In this document: positions 18,366 to 26,797 of the stretch, piece by piece
Position numbering within the stretch: the stretch's first letter is position 1
Layout: every line of letters starts with the position of its first letter
NCBI GenBank assembly: GCA_001797335.1
Contig: MGPE01000006.1
Location: 187,342 to 251,341 of the forward strand
DNA from: Deltaproteobacteria bacterium GWA2_38_16
GTDB lineage: Bacteria; Bdellovibrionota; JACOXK01; 2-02-FULL-40-11
DNA length: 64,000 nucleotides
Direction: 5' to 3'
Program-made: the position numbers and the translations under genes
The notes under the pieces: generated by a model
What the model was told of the DNA's origin: nothing
The model's input: the letters and a program-made list of their open reading frames with translations, nothing else
The model's database searches: none

Positions 18366-19262
18366 GTGAAAATCGGGATTGTGGATTTAGGTACAAACTC
18401 TTTACGGTTTGATATCTATAAGCTTTATCCTCATCAAAAAGCAGTTATACTTTATCATAAAAAAGACATGCTCCGTCTAGGGGAAGGTGTCTTTACAAGA
18501 CAAAAACTCTCTCAAAAAGCTGTTCATCGTGTGATTAAAAGTTTAATGGATGTTAAGCACCTTGCCCAAAAATATGAGGTAAAAAAAATAACCTGTTATG
18601 GTACCAGTCCTTTCCGAGAAGCCAAAGATTCCAACGTGTGGCTTAAAAAAATTAAAGAAAAAACAGGTTTTAAAATTTCTGCCATTTCAGGTAAAAAAGA
18701 AGCTACCTTAATTGCACAAGGCATTCTCCACTACCATCCTACTTCTCAAAAAACCGCGCTCATTGATATTGGAGGGGGAAGTACAGAAATTTCTATCTGC
18801 CAATACAATAAAATTTTGTTTTCTAAAAGCTTAAATTTAGGTTCCATGAGGCTGCAACATGTTTATTTAAAAAAGAGCCCTCCCTCTCAAAAATCAATAG
18901 AGTATTTAAGATCCCATATTCAATATGTCCTAAAAAAAGCTTTTAAAAATTACACCGTGGATAAAGCCATTGGAAGTGCGGGAACCATAAAGGCCTTATT
19001 GAATGTGGCAAGTTCATCTCACCATAAAATCTATAGAAAAAATTTAGAGTCTTTTTTAGAATCTATTCAACCCCTTACACTTCAAAAACTTAAAAATATT
19101 CTAAAAACAGAAGGCCAACGGGGCGATATTATTGTGGCCGGAAGCATTCTTCTTCTTGAAATCCTACGGCATTTTAATCTACACTCTATATCTGTTACTA
19201 AACGAGGGCTACGAGACGGCATTTTACTAGAAAACATACAACACTATGCAACATTCTTTTAG
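18366..19262 (+). CDS. Ppx/GppA-family exopolyphosphatase/pppGpp phosphatase
   Basis: GIVDLGTNSLRFDIY, ATSPFREA-like CYGTSPFREA, IDIGGGSTEIS; GTG start. Confidence 0.9.
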   Translation: MKIGIVDLGTNSLRFDIYKLYPHQKAVILYHKKDMLRLGEGVFTRQKLSQKAVHRVIKSLMDVKHLAQKYEVKKITCYGTSPFREAKDSNVWLKKIKEKTGFKISAISGKKEATLIAQGILHYHPTSQKTALIDIGGGSTEISICQYNKILFSKSLNLGSMRLQHVYLKKSPPSQKSIEYLRSHIQYVLKKAFKNYTVDKAIGSAGTIKALLNVASSSHHKIYRKNLESFLESIQPLTLQKLKNILKTEGQRGDIIVAGSILLLEILRHFNLHSISVTKRGLRDGILLENIQHYATFF

Positions 19263-20238
19263 TATTAAAAAAAATAAATTAGCATCCACTCGAAAACGTC
19301 TGTATGAAAGCATTGAAACTTTTACCAAAAATTTACAAACGTATCCCATTACTCTACTTGATTTAAAAATTATTGATGCTTCCATAAAAGAACTTTGCTA
19401 CACCGCTAAAGTATTTGCTCCCTATCATCACAGACGAAAAGTCACCGTTTTTGGTTCCGCAAGAAGCGCCGCGTCTGACCCTTCTTCTAAACAAGCCAAG
19501 AAATTTGCCGAAGAGATGGTTCGCTTAGGATATATGATTATGACTGGCGGCGGACCGGGTATTATGCAAGCAGCTCAAGAAGGAGCAGGCTCTACCGGAA
19601 GTTTTGGACTTAATATTCAACTTCCCTTTGAACAGCAGCCTAATCGTATTATTCAAGGGGATGCTAAACTTGTAAACTATAAATACTTTTTCACCCGAAA
19701 ATTGACCATGGTAAAAGAAAGTGATGCTCTGGTTCTGTTTCCAGGGGGTTTTGGGACTCAAGATGAACTTTTTGAAACCTTAACGCTGCTTCAAACTGGA
19801 AAAACCACTCCCACCCCTGTAGTGTGTATTGATAAAAAAGGGGACACTTATTGGAAAGAATGGAAAAAATTTAATTTTGATAGTCTTCTTCGCAGAAAAC
19901 TTATTTCCAAAGATGATACCCACCTCATTCATTTTACAAGCGATGTAAATGATGCCATTGCACACATTACGTACTTTTATAAAAACTACCATTCCATTCG
20001 CTTTCATCACAATTGGCTTTTAATCCGTCTCTGGAGACTCCCACCCACAGATGATCTTAAAAAGATTAGTCGTGAGTTTAAAGACATTATTAGGAAAGGC
20101 ACGATTGAAGTGGCTACGGATGACCTCCCCTATGATCCTGATATTGAAGATTTGGCCATTAAAACCCTACGGTTTAATTTTGATCAACAAAGCTTTGGTA
20201 AGCTAAGACTGCTCATTAATACGTTCAACCGTTATTAA
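19246..20238 (+). CDS. LOG-family protein (lysine-decarboxylase-like fold)
   Basis: MTGGGPGIMQAAQEGA and FPGGFGTQDELFETLTLLQTGK; overlaps ppx by 17 nt. Confidence 0.88.
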   Translation: MQHSFSIKKNKLASTRKRLYESIETFTKNLQTYPITLLDLKIIDASIKELCYTAKVFAPYHHRRKVTVFGSARSAASDPSSKQAKKFAEEMVRLGYMIMTGGGPGIMQAAQEGAGSTGSFGLNIQLPFEQQPNRIIQGDAKLVNYKYFFTRKLTMVKESDALVLFPGGFGTQDELFETLTLLQTGKTTPTPVVCIDKKGDTYWKEWKKFNFDSLLRRKLISKDDTHLIHFTSDVNDAIAHITYFYKNYHSIRFHHNWLLIRLWRLPPTDDLKKISREFKDIIRKGTIEVATDDLPYDPDIEDLAIKTLRFNFDQQSFGKLRLLINTFNRY

Positions 20239-20245
20239 AAAGGTT

Positions 20246-20322
20246 GTCATCCTGAGCGAGGCGAAGGATCTCTTCGATAAGAGCTATGAGATTGCCACGT
20301 CGCTTACGCTCCTCGCAATGAC
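20246..20322. repeat. Composite dispersed repeat
   Basis: GTCATCCTGAGCGAGGCGAAGGATCTC ... GAGATTGCCACGTCGCTTACGCTCCTCGCAATGAC. Confidence 0.7.
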
Positions 20323-20393
20323 AAAAGTGCCGTTTTACGGCATCTGTCTAATAAATATCCTTCTTTTATGCCTATCTTATGCTTGAAATCCCC

Positions 20394-20409
20394 TGGCATA
20401 CTGTTTGCT
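20394..20409 (+). promoter_or_regulatory. sigma54 (-24/-12) promoter
   Basis: TGGCATACTGTTTGCT; GG-N10-GC spacing exact, upstream of ORF 20447. Confidence 0.65.
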
Positions 20410-20446
20410 TCCTCATGCACATGAGACAGTATAGAACGTAGGAGGT

Positions 20447-21571
20447 ATGTATATGAGGACAGATAATTTGAGAGCAATGCTTGCAGGGTTAATTTTACTT
20501 TTAACTGTTATCAGTATGGTAAAGCTTGGAACTCACAACTCTTTTCTTTTAGCTCAAGAAGATGAATTTAATACCAACATTTCCGCTTACCTCGACCAAA
20601 CACGCAGCGGTTCTGCTCGTTTAGATACTTTAGACAAAATTTTGGAAGGCCTTTCTAAAGATGTAAATAAATGGCTCTTATTAAGACCTGCCATGGTAAC
20701 CATTTTAAACAATAAAGACGATGACCTTTATGTTCAGTATCAAGGTCTTTTAAAACTTCAAAAACTGCCAACGGTGGGGCCTAGTCTTATTATTAATTTA
20801 TTATATGATAATACAGATGCTTTCACAGCTTCCATAGATCGCCTGAATGTCATTATAGAAGCTTTGGCCAATAGCCAAGAAAAAACAGCGTTACCCGATA
20901 TGTATAAACTTGTAGATGACATCAATACCAAAACTCAAAATATTGATAACGGCAATGTTATATACAGCTGGAATACGGTTTTGGATAAAATTGGCCGATA
21001 TCTGGGCTCTATCAACGATCTCTCCACCATTCAAGAACTCTTAAAACGATACAATGATCTCCCCAGACATCAAACCAATATTCGAATCGTCATGGCCACC
21101 TTTTTAGATTATCAACTTCGAAATATAGAAGGCAGAAAAGATTTTACCTTAAGCCCAGAAGATATCACTCTCATCACTTCTATGATTGGAAGTGAAACCT
21201 TCTTAGATAAAACCCAAGACAAATTCTTTGTCTTAGGGACTTTGTTCATGGCACTAAACGGTGATCCAAAATTATTTGTCTTTATTATAAACTATCTTTC
21301 TTCTTATAGAGAACAAATCAGTCCCAAACGACAAGCATTTTTAACACAGATCTTAGAAAAAGCAGAAGAAGTAAAATCTCTCTACGAAGCTATCCGTATT
21401 AAACAATCTTCTGATGATGAAGGCAATGGAACCAGACTTCTTCTTTTCTTTCTCAGTATGGGGGTTAGTGAATTTACCGAACACCCAGAAGAATCTAAAA
21501 AAGAACCCTCTCCTGAAAGACTTCTCTACAATTGGTTCCGTGAGTGGTTATTTTTTACGAAGAACTCCTAA
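20447..21571 (+). CDS. Hypothetical exported/anchored protein
   Basis: AGGAGG before ATG; N-terminal hydrophobic segment. Confidence 0.65.
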   Translation: MYMRTDNLRAMLAGLILLLTVISMVKLGTHNSFLLAQEDEFNTNISAYLDQTRSGSARLDTLDKILEGLSKDVNKWLLLRPAMVTILNNKDDDLYVQYQGLLKLQKLPTVGPSLIINLLYDNTDAFTASIDRLNVIIEALANSQEKTALPDMYKLVDDINTKTQNIDNGNVIYSWNTVLDKIGRYLGSINDLSTIQELLKRYNDLPRHQTNIRIVMATFLDYQLRNIEGRKDFTLSPEDITLITSMIGSETFLDKTQDKFFVLGTLFMALNGDPKLFVFIINYLSSYREQISPKRQAFLTQILEKAEEVKSLYEAIRIKQSSDDEGNGTRLLLFFLSMGVSEFTEHPEESKKEPSPERLLYNWFREWLFFTKNS

Positions 21572-22855
21572 GCGCAGTAAATGGCGAGCAGCAACTCTGC
21601 CTACCTCTCCTTCAGGATCTGCCTGATATACATATTTATAATATTCCACCGCTGTATGGACATCTCCAGATTGTTCATAACTTTCCCCCAGAATGAGTCT
21701 AAGTTGAGGAACTCCAGGTATAATTTGATCGGCTTTTAAAAGATCTGTCTTTGCTCCAGCATAGTCTTTGGTTTGATATTTTAAGTAGCCCAGAAAAAAA
21801 GAAGGTTTAAAAAAATCAGGATACGCTTGTATGGCTTTTCGAAGATGTGTTTTTGACGTTTCAAACTCTTTTCTCATCATATACACATAACCTATATCTG
21901 CATGAAAGAGGGCTTCATTGGGTTTTCCTTTGAGTGCTTTTTGAAAATGAGTAATGGCATCGTTCCACCGACCTTCATTGGCCACCTTTATCCCTTCATC
22001 ATGCTCCTTATAAAAAGGTTCTTCTCTTTTTAATTTTTCTGAAAGCTTTTTAAATTGTTTGGTTGTTTGGATATTATCGGGACGCTTGGCCACCAAAGCA
22101 TATTCAGTACTAATTAAAGCTTTTGCATTGGCCACCCGCTCTTGAGAGGGAGGATGGGAAGCAAACATAGCATCAATAAAACTCGCTTCTCGGGTCTGTA
22201 ATTTTTGAAGCAGTTCAAACGTTTCAAGAGCTCCTTTAGGATCATAATGAGCTCGGGTCATGTAACTCATCCCAAGTTCATCAGACTGAATTTCTTGATC
22301 CCGACCATATTTGGCAAGCCCTGCCTGAAGTCCCACAGAACCCAGAGCCAGCATCGCTTGTCTATTTTCAACATTCTTAGTTTCTAAAGCAATAGCGCCT
22401 AAATTAAAAAGACCTCCCCAAATCATCTGCCTAGACATGGCCCGAACGGCGTGGCGCGCTGTCACATGGCCAATTTCATGTCCCAAAACCGCCGCCAGTT
22501 GTGACTCATGATTCATTTGGGTTAAAAGCCCCCGCGTAATACAAATTTTTCCACCTGGAAGTGCAAAGGCATTTACCTGGGAAGTATTCACAATTTTAAA
22601 TTCATAATTTAAATTGGGTCTATGCCCCAGGTGAGCTAATTTTTGCCCTACGTCATTAATATACTTTTGTGCTCCTTGATCTGGGTAAATACCATCAAAG
22701 GATTGAATGGTGGGACCATAGTATTGTTTTCCCATACTGATTTCTTGCTCTTCTGAGATAAAAGCCAGTTCGGCCTCCCCCGTCACGGGATTTGTCGCAC
22801 ACTGAGCCATACAGAGACATGAAAGTAGCAATCCAATAATATAAAATTTATTCAT
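21548..22855 (-). CDS. M48-family metalloprotease lipoprotein with TPR repeats (BepA-like)
   Basis: Lipobox LLLSC; HEIGHVTARH; C-terminal TPR-like repeats. Confidence 0.9.
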   Translation of the reverse strand: MNKFYIIGLLLSCLCMAQCATNPVTGEAELAFISEEQEISMGKQYYGPTIQSFDGIYPDQGAQKYINDVGQKLAHLGHRPNLNYEFKIVNTSQVNAFALPGGKICITRGLLTQMNHESQLAAVLGHEIGHVTARHAVRAMSRQMIWGGLFNLGAIALETKNVENRQAMLALGSVGLQAGLAKYGRDQEIQSDELGMSYMTRAHYDPKGALETFELLQKLQTREASFIDAMFASHPPSQERVANAKALISTEYALVAKRPDNIQTTKQFKKLSEKLKREEPFYKEHDEGIKVANEGRWNDAITHFQKALKGKPNEALFHADIGYVYMMRKEFETSKTHLRKAIQAYPDFFKPSFFLGYLKYQTKDYAGAKTDLLKADQIIPGVPQLRLILGESYEQSGDVHTAVEYYKYVYQADPEGEVGRVAARHLLRLGVLRKK

Positions 22856-22888
22856 AAAAAAAAGCCCCTCTCAAGAGAGGGGCTTTTT
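22856..22888 (-). terminator. Intrinsic (potentially bidirectional) terminator
   Basis: AAAAAAAAGCCCCTCTCAAGAGAGGGGCTTTTT; lies between the mini-ORF stop and the M48 start codon. Confidence 0.85.
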
Positions 22889-22906
22889 AGTAACTATCGT
22901 AAAAAC

Positions 22907-22966
22907 CTATTTCTTTTTCTTTTTATGATGTTTTTTGGCTTTTTTCTTTTTATGTTTTTTCTTCAT
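22907..22966 (-). CDS. 19-aa Lys/His mini-ORF MKKKHKKKKAKKHHKKKKK (leader peptide or basic micropeptide)
   Basis: ATG AAG AAA AAA CAT AAA AAG AAA AAA GCC AAA AAA CAT CAT AAA AAG AAA AAG AAA TAG on minus strand; AGGAGG at 22974-22979 with 7-nt spacing; terminator 18 nt after the stop. Confidence 0.6.
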   Translation of the reverse strand: MKKKHKKKKAKKHHKKKKK

Positions 22967-23138
22967 TGTCTTTCCTCCTGTTGTAAGTGCTACGTTAAAA
23001 TCAATTAAATACATTTAAAGTGTAGCATGGAATTTTTCAAAAAAAAAGAAAAAAAATAAAATTTTGATATTTTTTTTGAAAATTTTTTAAAAAAATCCCT
23101 TTTTATTTCCATTTTTTGTGGGTAGGATCCTTTTTGTT

Positions 23139-23702
23139 ATGGAAAAAAGTTCTTCACCAAAATTTAAACCCAATAAAAAAGGCCTTGTCATTATTTATAC
23201 CGGAAATGGAAAAGGGAAAACAACGGCTGCGTTGGGCATGGCCGTTCGCGCGGTTGGTTACCAGTGGAAAGTGCTCATTTTACAATTCATTAAAGGGAGT
23301 TGGACTTATGGGGAAGAAAAAGGAGTAAAGCTTCTTTCTCCGTCGGTAGAAATGAAAAAACTTGGAAAAGGATTTTATAAAATCTTAGATGACAAACTTC
23401 CTGAGGCAGAACACCGAAAAGCCGTAGAAGAAGCCTTAAAGCTCTCCCAAGAAGCCATCGCCTCTCAAAAATATAATCTCATTATCCTAGATGAAATTAA
23501 TGTGGCTGTCAGTTGTGGGCTTTTAAAGGTAGAAGACGTGGTTCAATTAATTCAAAAAAAACCTGCTGAGCTTCACTTGGTGTTAACGGGACGCGATGCC
23601 AAACCCCAAATCATAAAACTTTCCGACCTTTGTACAGAAATGAAAGAAGTTAAACATCCTTTCCAACAAGGCTTTCTAGCGCAAAAAGGAATAGACTACT
23701 AA
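23139..23702 (+). CDS. cobO: Corrinoid adenosyltransferase (CobA/BtuR type)
   Basis: YTGNGKGKTTAALGMAVRAVG, LQFIKGSWTYGEE, LIILDEINVAV, LTGRDA. Confidence 0.92.
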   Translation: MEKSSSPKFKPNKKGLVIIYTGNGKGKTTAALGMAVRAVGYQWKVLILQFIKGSWTYGEEKGVKLLSPSVEMKKLGKGFYKILDDKLPEAEHRKAVEEALKLSQEAIASQKYNLIILDEINVAVSCGLLKVEDVVQLIQKKPAELHLVLTGRDAKPQIIKLSDLCTEMKEVKHPFQQGFLAQKGIDY

Positions 23703-24250
23703 TACGCCCCTTCTGGCGCTTGAGGCATAGCTTGCTGAGGAGGCTGAATACTTTGAGGAGCCCTAGAGAATTGATTAAGTGTTTCTACCATCCGATCATG
23801 GTTATTTCTAATTTCTGTCGTTAATTTTTCAATCATATTTCGAAGATCATTCATATCTCGCCTTAAAGAATTCATCTCTTGCTCTTGTTTTTGGGATGCC
23901 GCTGGGCTAACGGCGGGAGCAGAAGGTGTGGATGTTATCCCACTAATACTTCTTCCCTGTCCACGACAGCTATTTAAAACTTGTTCTCTTTTTTTGGCAT
24001 TAAGATAGTCCCAATTTTTCTCTTTAGACATACATTGATGAAAACCAGAAAAACTTTCTGGTTCCATAAATTCTAGATACCCAAGAAGTCTTGCGGTTTG
24101 AACAGCTTTTGTAAAATTATCTTTATTGGCCGCTTCCCGAACAAAAATACGTTGCATTTCTTCTTGATAATTAAGCAATGATTCTGCAGAGATAGCAGCA
24201 AACGAAGCACCTAAACCAACAATAATGATGATCACATAGAATTTTTTCAT
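23699..24250 (-). CDS. Exported coiled-coil protein of unknown function
   Basis: N-terminal signal; QEQEMNSLRRDMNDLRNMIEKLTTEI coiled coil; Pro/Gln-rich C-terminus. Confidence 0.65.
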   Translation of the reverse strand: MKKFYVIIIIVGLGASFAAISAESLLNYQEEMQRIFVREAANKDNFTKAVQTARLLGYLEFMEPESFSGFHQCMSKEKNWDYLNAKKREQVLNSCRGQGRSISGITSTPSAPAVSPAASQKQEQEMNSLRRDMNDLRNMIEKLTTEIRNNHDRMVETLNQFSRAPQSIQPPQQAMPQAPEGAY

Positions 24251-24302
24251 AACGATACCTCCAAATCTTCTATCTACGTATCGTCTATTTTAGAGATTTT
24301 CT

Positions 24303-24974
24303 TTAGTGTTTTTTTAAATTGATTTGTGCCTGAGGCAACCGAATATATTTAGGGCTAAGTTCTTTTGGATCTACCGCCCGTCCTTCTTGAACCGCTTTTA
24401 AGGCCAAAGTCCCCACATGAGAAGCCCGTGGAAGAGAAAGATAAAGAGGTGCCCATAAAAATCCTCTGGGTAATTCTTTAAAGAGCTCGCGACACGTTCC
24501 AATCATCACTGTGGGCGATGACAGACATGAGATAAGTTTTTCGGGAGCATACACGCCCTCTTCCAAAACTTGGACAGGTTCTTCTTTTTGAAACCGATAC
24601 ACAGCTGCATATACTTCCCCCCTACCTGCTTCTAAAAGAGAACACACTCCCCCCGAATACAGCGTGCCATTTAAACTTAGGGCTTCCAAAGAAGAAACTC
24701 CCACCACTTTTTTATGCTGGGCTTTTGCAAATGCTTTGACCGTTCCCAATCCTACTCTAAGTCCCGTAAAAGATCCTGGGCCCATGGCCACAGCAAAAAG
24801 ATCCATGTCAGACAAAGTAAAACCTACGCGTTGAAGAAGAGTATCTACAGAAGGTATCAGTCTTTCACTATGCGTTTTAGGTGAATAAAAAATTTCTTCT
24901 CCATAGACCTGTGATTCATCCATCACAGCTAAGGATCCAAAAGCAGTGGATGTTTCAAATGCAAGGATTTTCAA
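24303..24974 (-). CDS. tsaB: tRNA threonylcarbamoyladenosine biosynthesis protein TsaB
   Basis: MKILAFETSTAFGSLAV, AVAMGPGSFTGLRVGLGTVKAFA. Confidence 0.93.
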   Translation of the reverse strand: MKILAFETSTAFGSLAVMDESQVYGEEIFYSPKTHSERLIPSVDTLLQRVGFTLSDMDLFAVAMGPGSFTGLRVGLGTVKAFAKAQHKKVVGVSSLEALSLNGTLYSGGVCSLLEAGRGEVYAAVYRFQKEEPVQVLEEGVYAPEKLISCLSSPTVMIGTCRELFKELPRGFLWAPLYLSLPRASHVGTLALKAVQEGRAVDPKELSPKYIRLPQAQINLKKH

Positions 24975-24975
24975 G

Positions 24976-26661
24976 TTAGATAATTCCAGCCATTTTCTTA
25001 AAAAAACTTAAAATACCCATCCAATATCGGCTGATATCATTGTAGAAAACAAAGAGCAGTAACACTAAAAGGAAGGCCACTCCGGCTCGATTAGCAAACT
25101 CTAATACTTTATTACTGAGAGGCTTTCCTCCTCGAATCACTTCACACAAGAAGAAAAATAAATGTCCTCCATCCATAACAGGAATGGGTAATATATTTAA
25201 AACCGCTAAATTAATACTGATCATCGCTAAAATCATCAAAAATGGAAAAAGTCCTTGTTTTAAAGAATCTCCAGCCACTTTTCCAATAAGAATAGGTCCC
25301 CCTACTGCTTTTAGAGGAATATTCCCTGTAATAAGTTTACCCACCGTCTTTAAAATAATATAGGATAATCCCACACTTTTGGCCGTAGCAGAATAAAGTG
25401 CACGAAAAGGATTAAGCACATAATACCGTTCAAACTTGGGAGGAGTATACATTGTATCTGTTCCTCCTCCTACAATTCCTATTTGATAAATCTCTTCATT
25501 GGTACCACAAGGATGCTGCCCTACTATTTTAGCAGGAACCACTTGAACACGATTTAGTGCTCCAGCTCGATCATAGGTTAAATAAAAATGTCCAGGATCT
25601 TTCCCAAATTTCTGAATACTTTCTTTGAGCTCATCCCAATCACCAATAGGAATATCATTAATAGCCACCAGCCGATCCCCTACTTTGAGTCCAGCTCTGG
25701 CTCCGGCAGTGCCAGGTACAAATTCCTGTTTTACAAAAAATTCATAAGAATACAGACCTAAAAAGCGCTCTTTTTGATCCACACTTAATAAAAAATACTC
25801 TGGTGGAAGAGAACTTTGGATCGTTAAGTCTTTATCCCCTCGTCTGACTTTAAAGGTAAGTTCTTTTTGAACAATCTGAAGCAAATATTCTTTTAATTGA
25901 TACCAATAATTAATGGGCACTCCATTCAAAGAAATAATTCGATCTCCATTTTTTAAACCTATAAAAGCAGCCCATGATTTTAAATTGGTTATTCCAATAG
26001 TAGGATTTGGCCCCAATTCGGAAATCCCCTTAAGAACCCCTCTTTTAACTTTTTCACAATACATGTTCCAGTCTTCTTCGACTTCAGGCTTAAAAGTCAC
26101 ATCAAAGGACTGATCCCGTCGCTGAATGGTCAGGGTTATGTCTTGATCACGGCTATGCGCGATGGTAGCTAACAAATCTTCTCGAAATCGACTAATTTTC
26201 TTTTGATTTACTTGGGTGACTGTATCCCCCGATCGCAATCCCAACTGCCATGCTTGAGATCCTTCGTTGACATGCGCTAAATAAGAAGTAGCCACTTTTT
26301 CAAGCCCTGCTACTTCAATCACAAAAAAGACAAAAACAGCTAAAATAAAATTAAAAATAGGCCCTGCAGCAGCAATGGCAATTCTATTCCATACGGGTTG
26401 ATTTGAAAAAGACCGTTTTGCATCTGCCCCCTTAATAGGTGCCGTAGGATCTTCCCCGTAGAGCTTAACGTAGCCTCCTAGGGGAATAAGAGAAATACAG
26501 TACTGGGTCTCTCCCATTTTTTTCTTAACAATTTTAGGTCCAAAGCCTAAAGAAAAAACTTCGACTTTGACCCCAAAGAATTTAGACACAATGAAGTGCC
26601 CAAATTCATGAAAGAAAACCAAGACTCCTAATAAAATAATAATGCCAAATAAATATTCCAT
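24976..26661 (-). CDS. rseP: RseP-type site-2 protease with apparently three PDZ domains
   Basis: FFHEFGHFIVSKFFGV, NLAVLNILPIPVMDGGH; three PDZ-like GLxxGDxxxxxNxxxI segments. Confidence 0.92.
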   Translation of the reverse strand: MEYLFGIIILLGVLVFFHEFGHFIVSKFFGVKVEVFSLGFGPKIVKKKMGETQYCISLIPLGGYVKLYGEDPTAPIKGADAKRSFSNQPVWNRIAIAAAGPIFNFILAVFVFFVIEVAGLEKVATSYLAHVNEGSQAWQLGLRSGDTVTQVNQKKISRFREDLLATIAHSRDQDITLTIQRRDQSFDVTFKPEVEEDWNMYCEKVKRGVLKGISELGPNPTIGITNLKSWAAFIGLKNGDRIISLNGVPINYWYQLKEYLLQIVQKELTFKVRRGDKDLTIQSSLPPEYFLLSVDQKERFLGLYSYEFFVKQEFVPGTAGARAGLKVGDRLVAINDIPIGDWDELKESIQKFGKDPGHFYLTYDRAGALNRVQVVPAKIVGQHPCGTNEEIYQIGIVGGGTDTMYTPPKFERYYVLNPFRALYSATAKSVGLSYIILKTVGKLITGNIPLKAVGGPILIGKVAGDSLKQGLFPFLMILAMISINLAVLNILPIPVMDGGHLFFFLCEVIRGGKPLSNKVLEFANRAGVAFLLVLLLFVFYNDISRYWMGILSFFKKMAGII

Positions 26662-26662
26662 A

Positions 26663-26753
26663 ATTAATTCCTCAGTTTTGGGGAAATACTGTGTTCTCGG
26701 TCGTCAGGCTCCTCCCTGCGGCCTTGTCTTTCCCTCAAAACTGAGGGATTAAT
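26663..26753. repeat. Long inverted repeat between dxr and rseP
   Basis: ATTAATTCCTCAGTTTTGGGGAAA ... TTTCCCTCAAAACTGAGGGATTAAT, ~24-nt arms, 42-nt GC-rich loop. Confidence 0.85.
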
Positions 26754-26797
26754 CCTATTCCCCACATAGAATTTTTAAAATAACATAAATTAAAAAC

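Noticed and set aside
23035-23110. A/T homopolymer-rich stretch upstream of cobO as a special element
   Set aside because: Consistent with AT-rich intergenic/promoter DNA; no defined structure.
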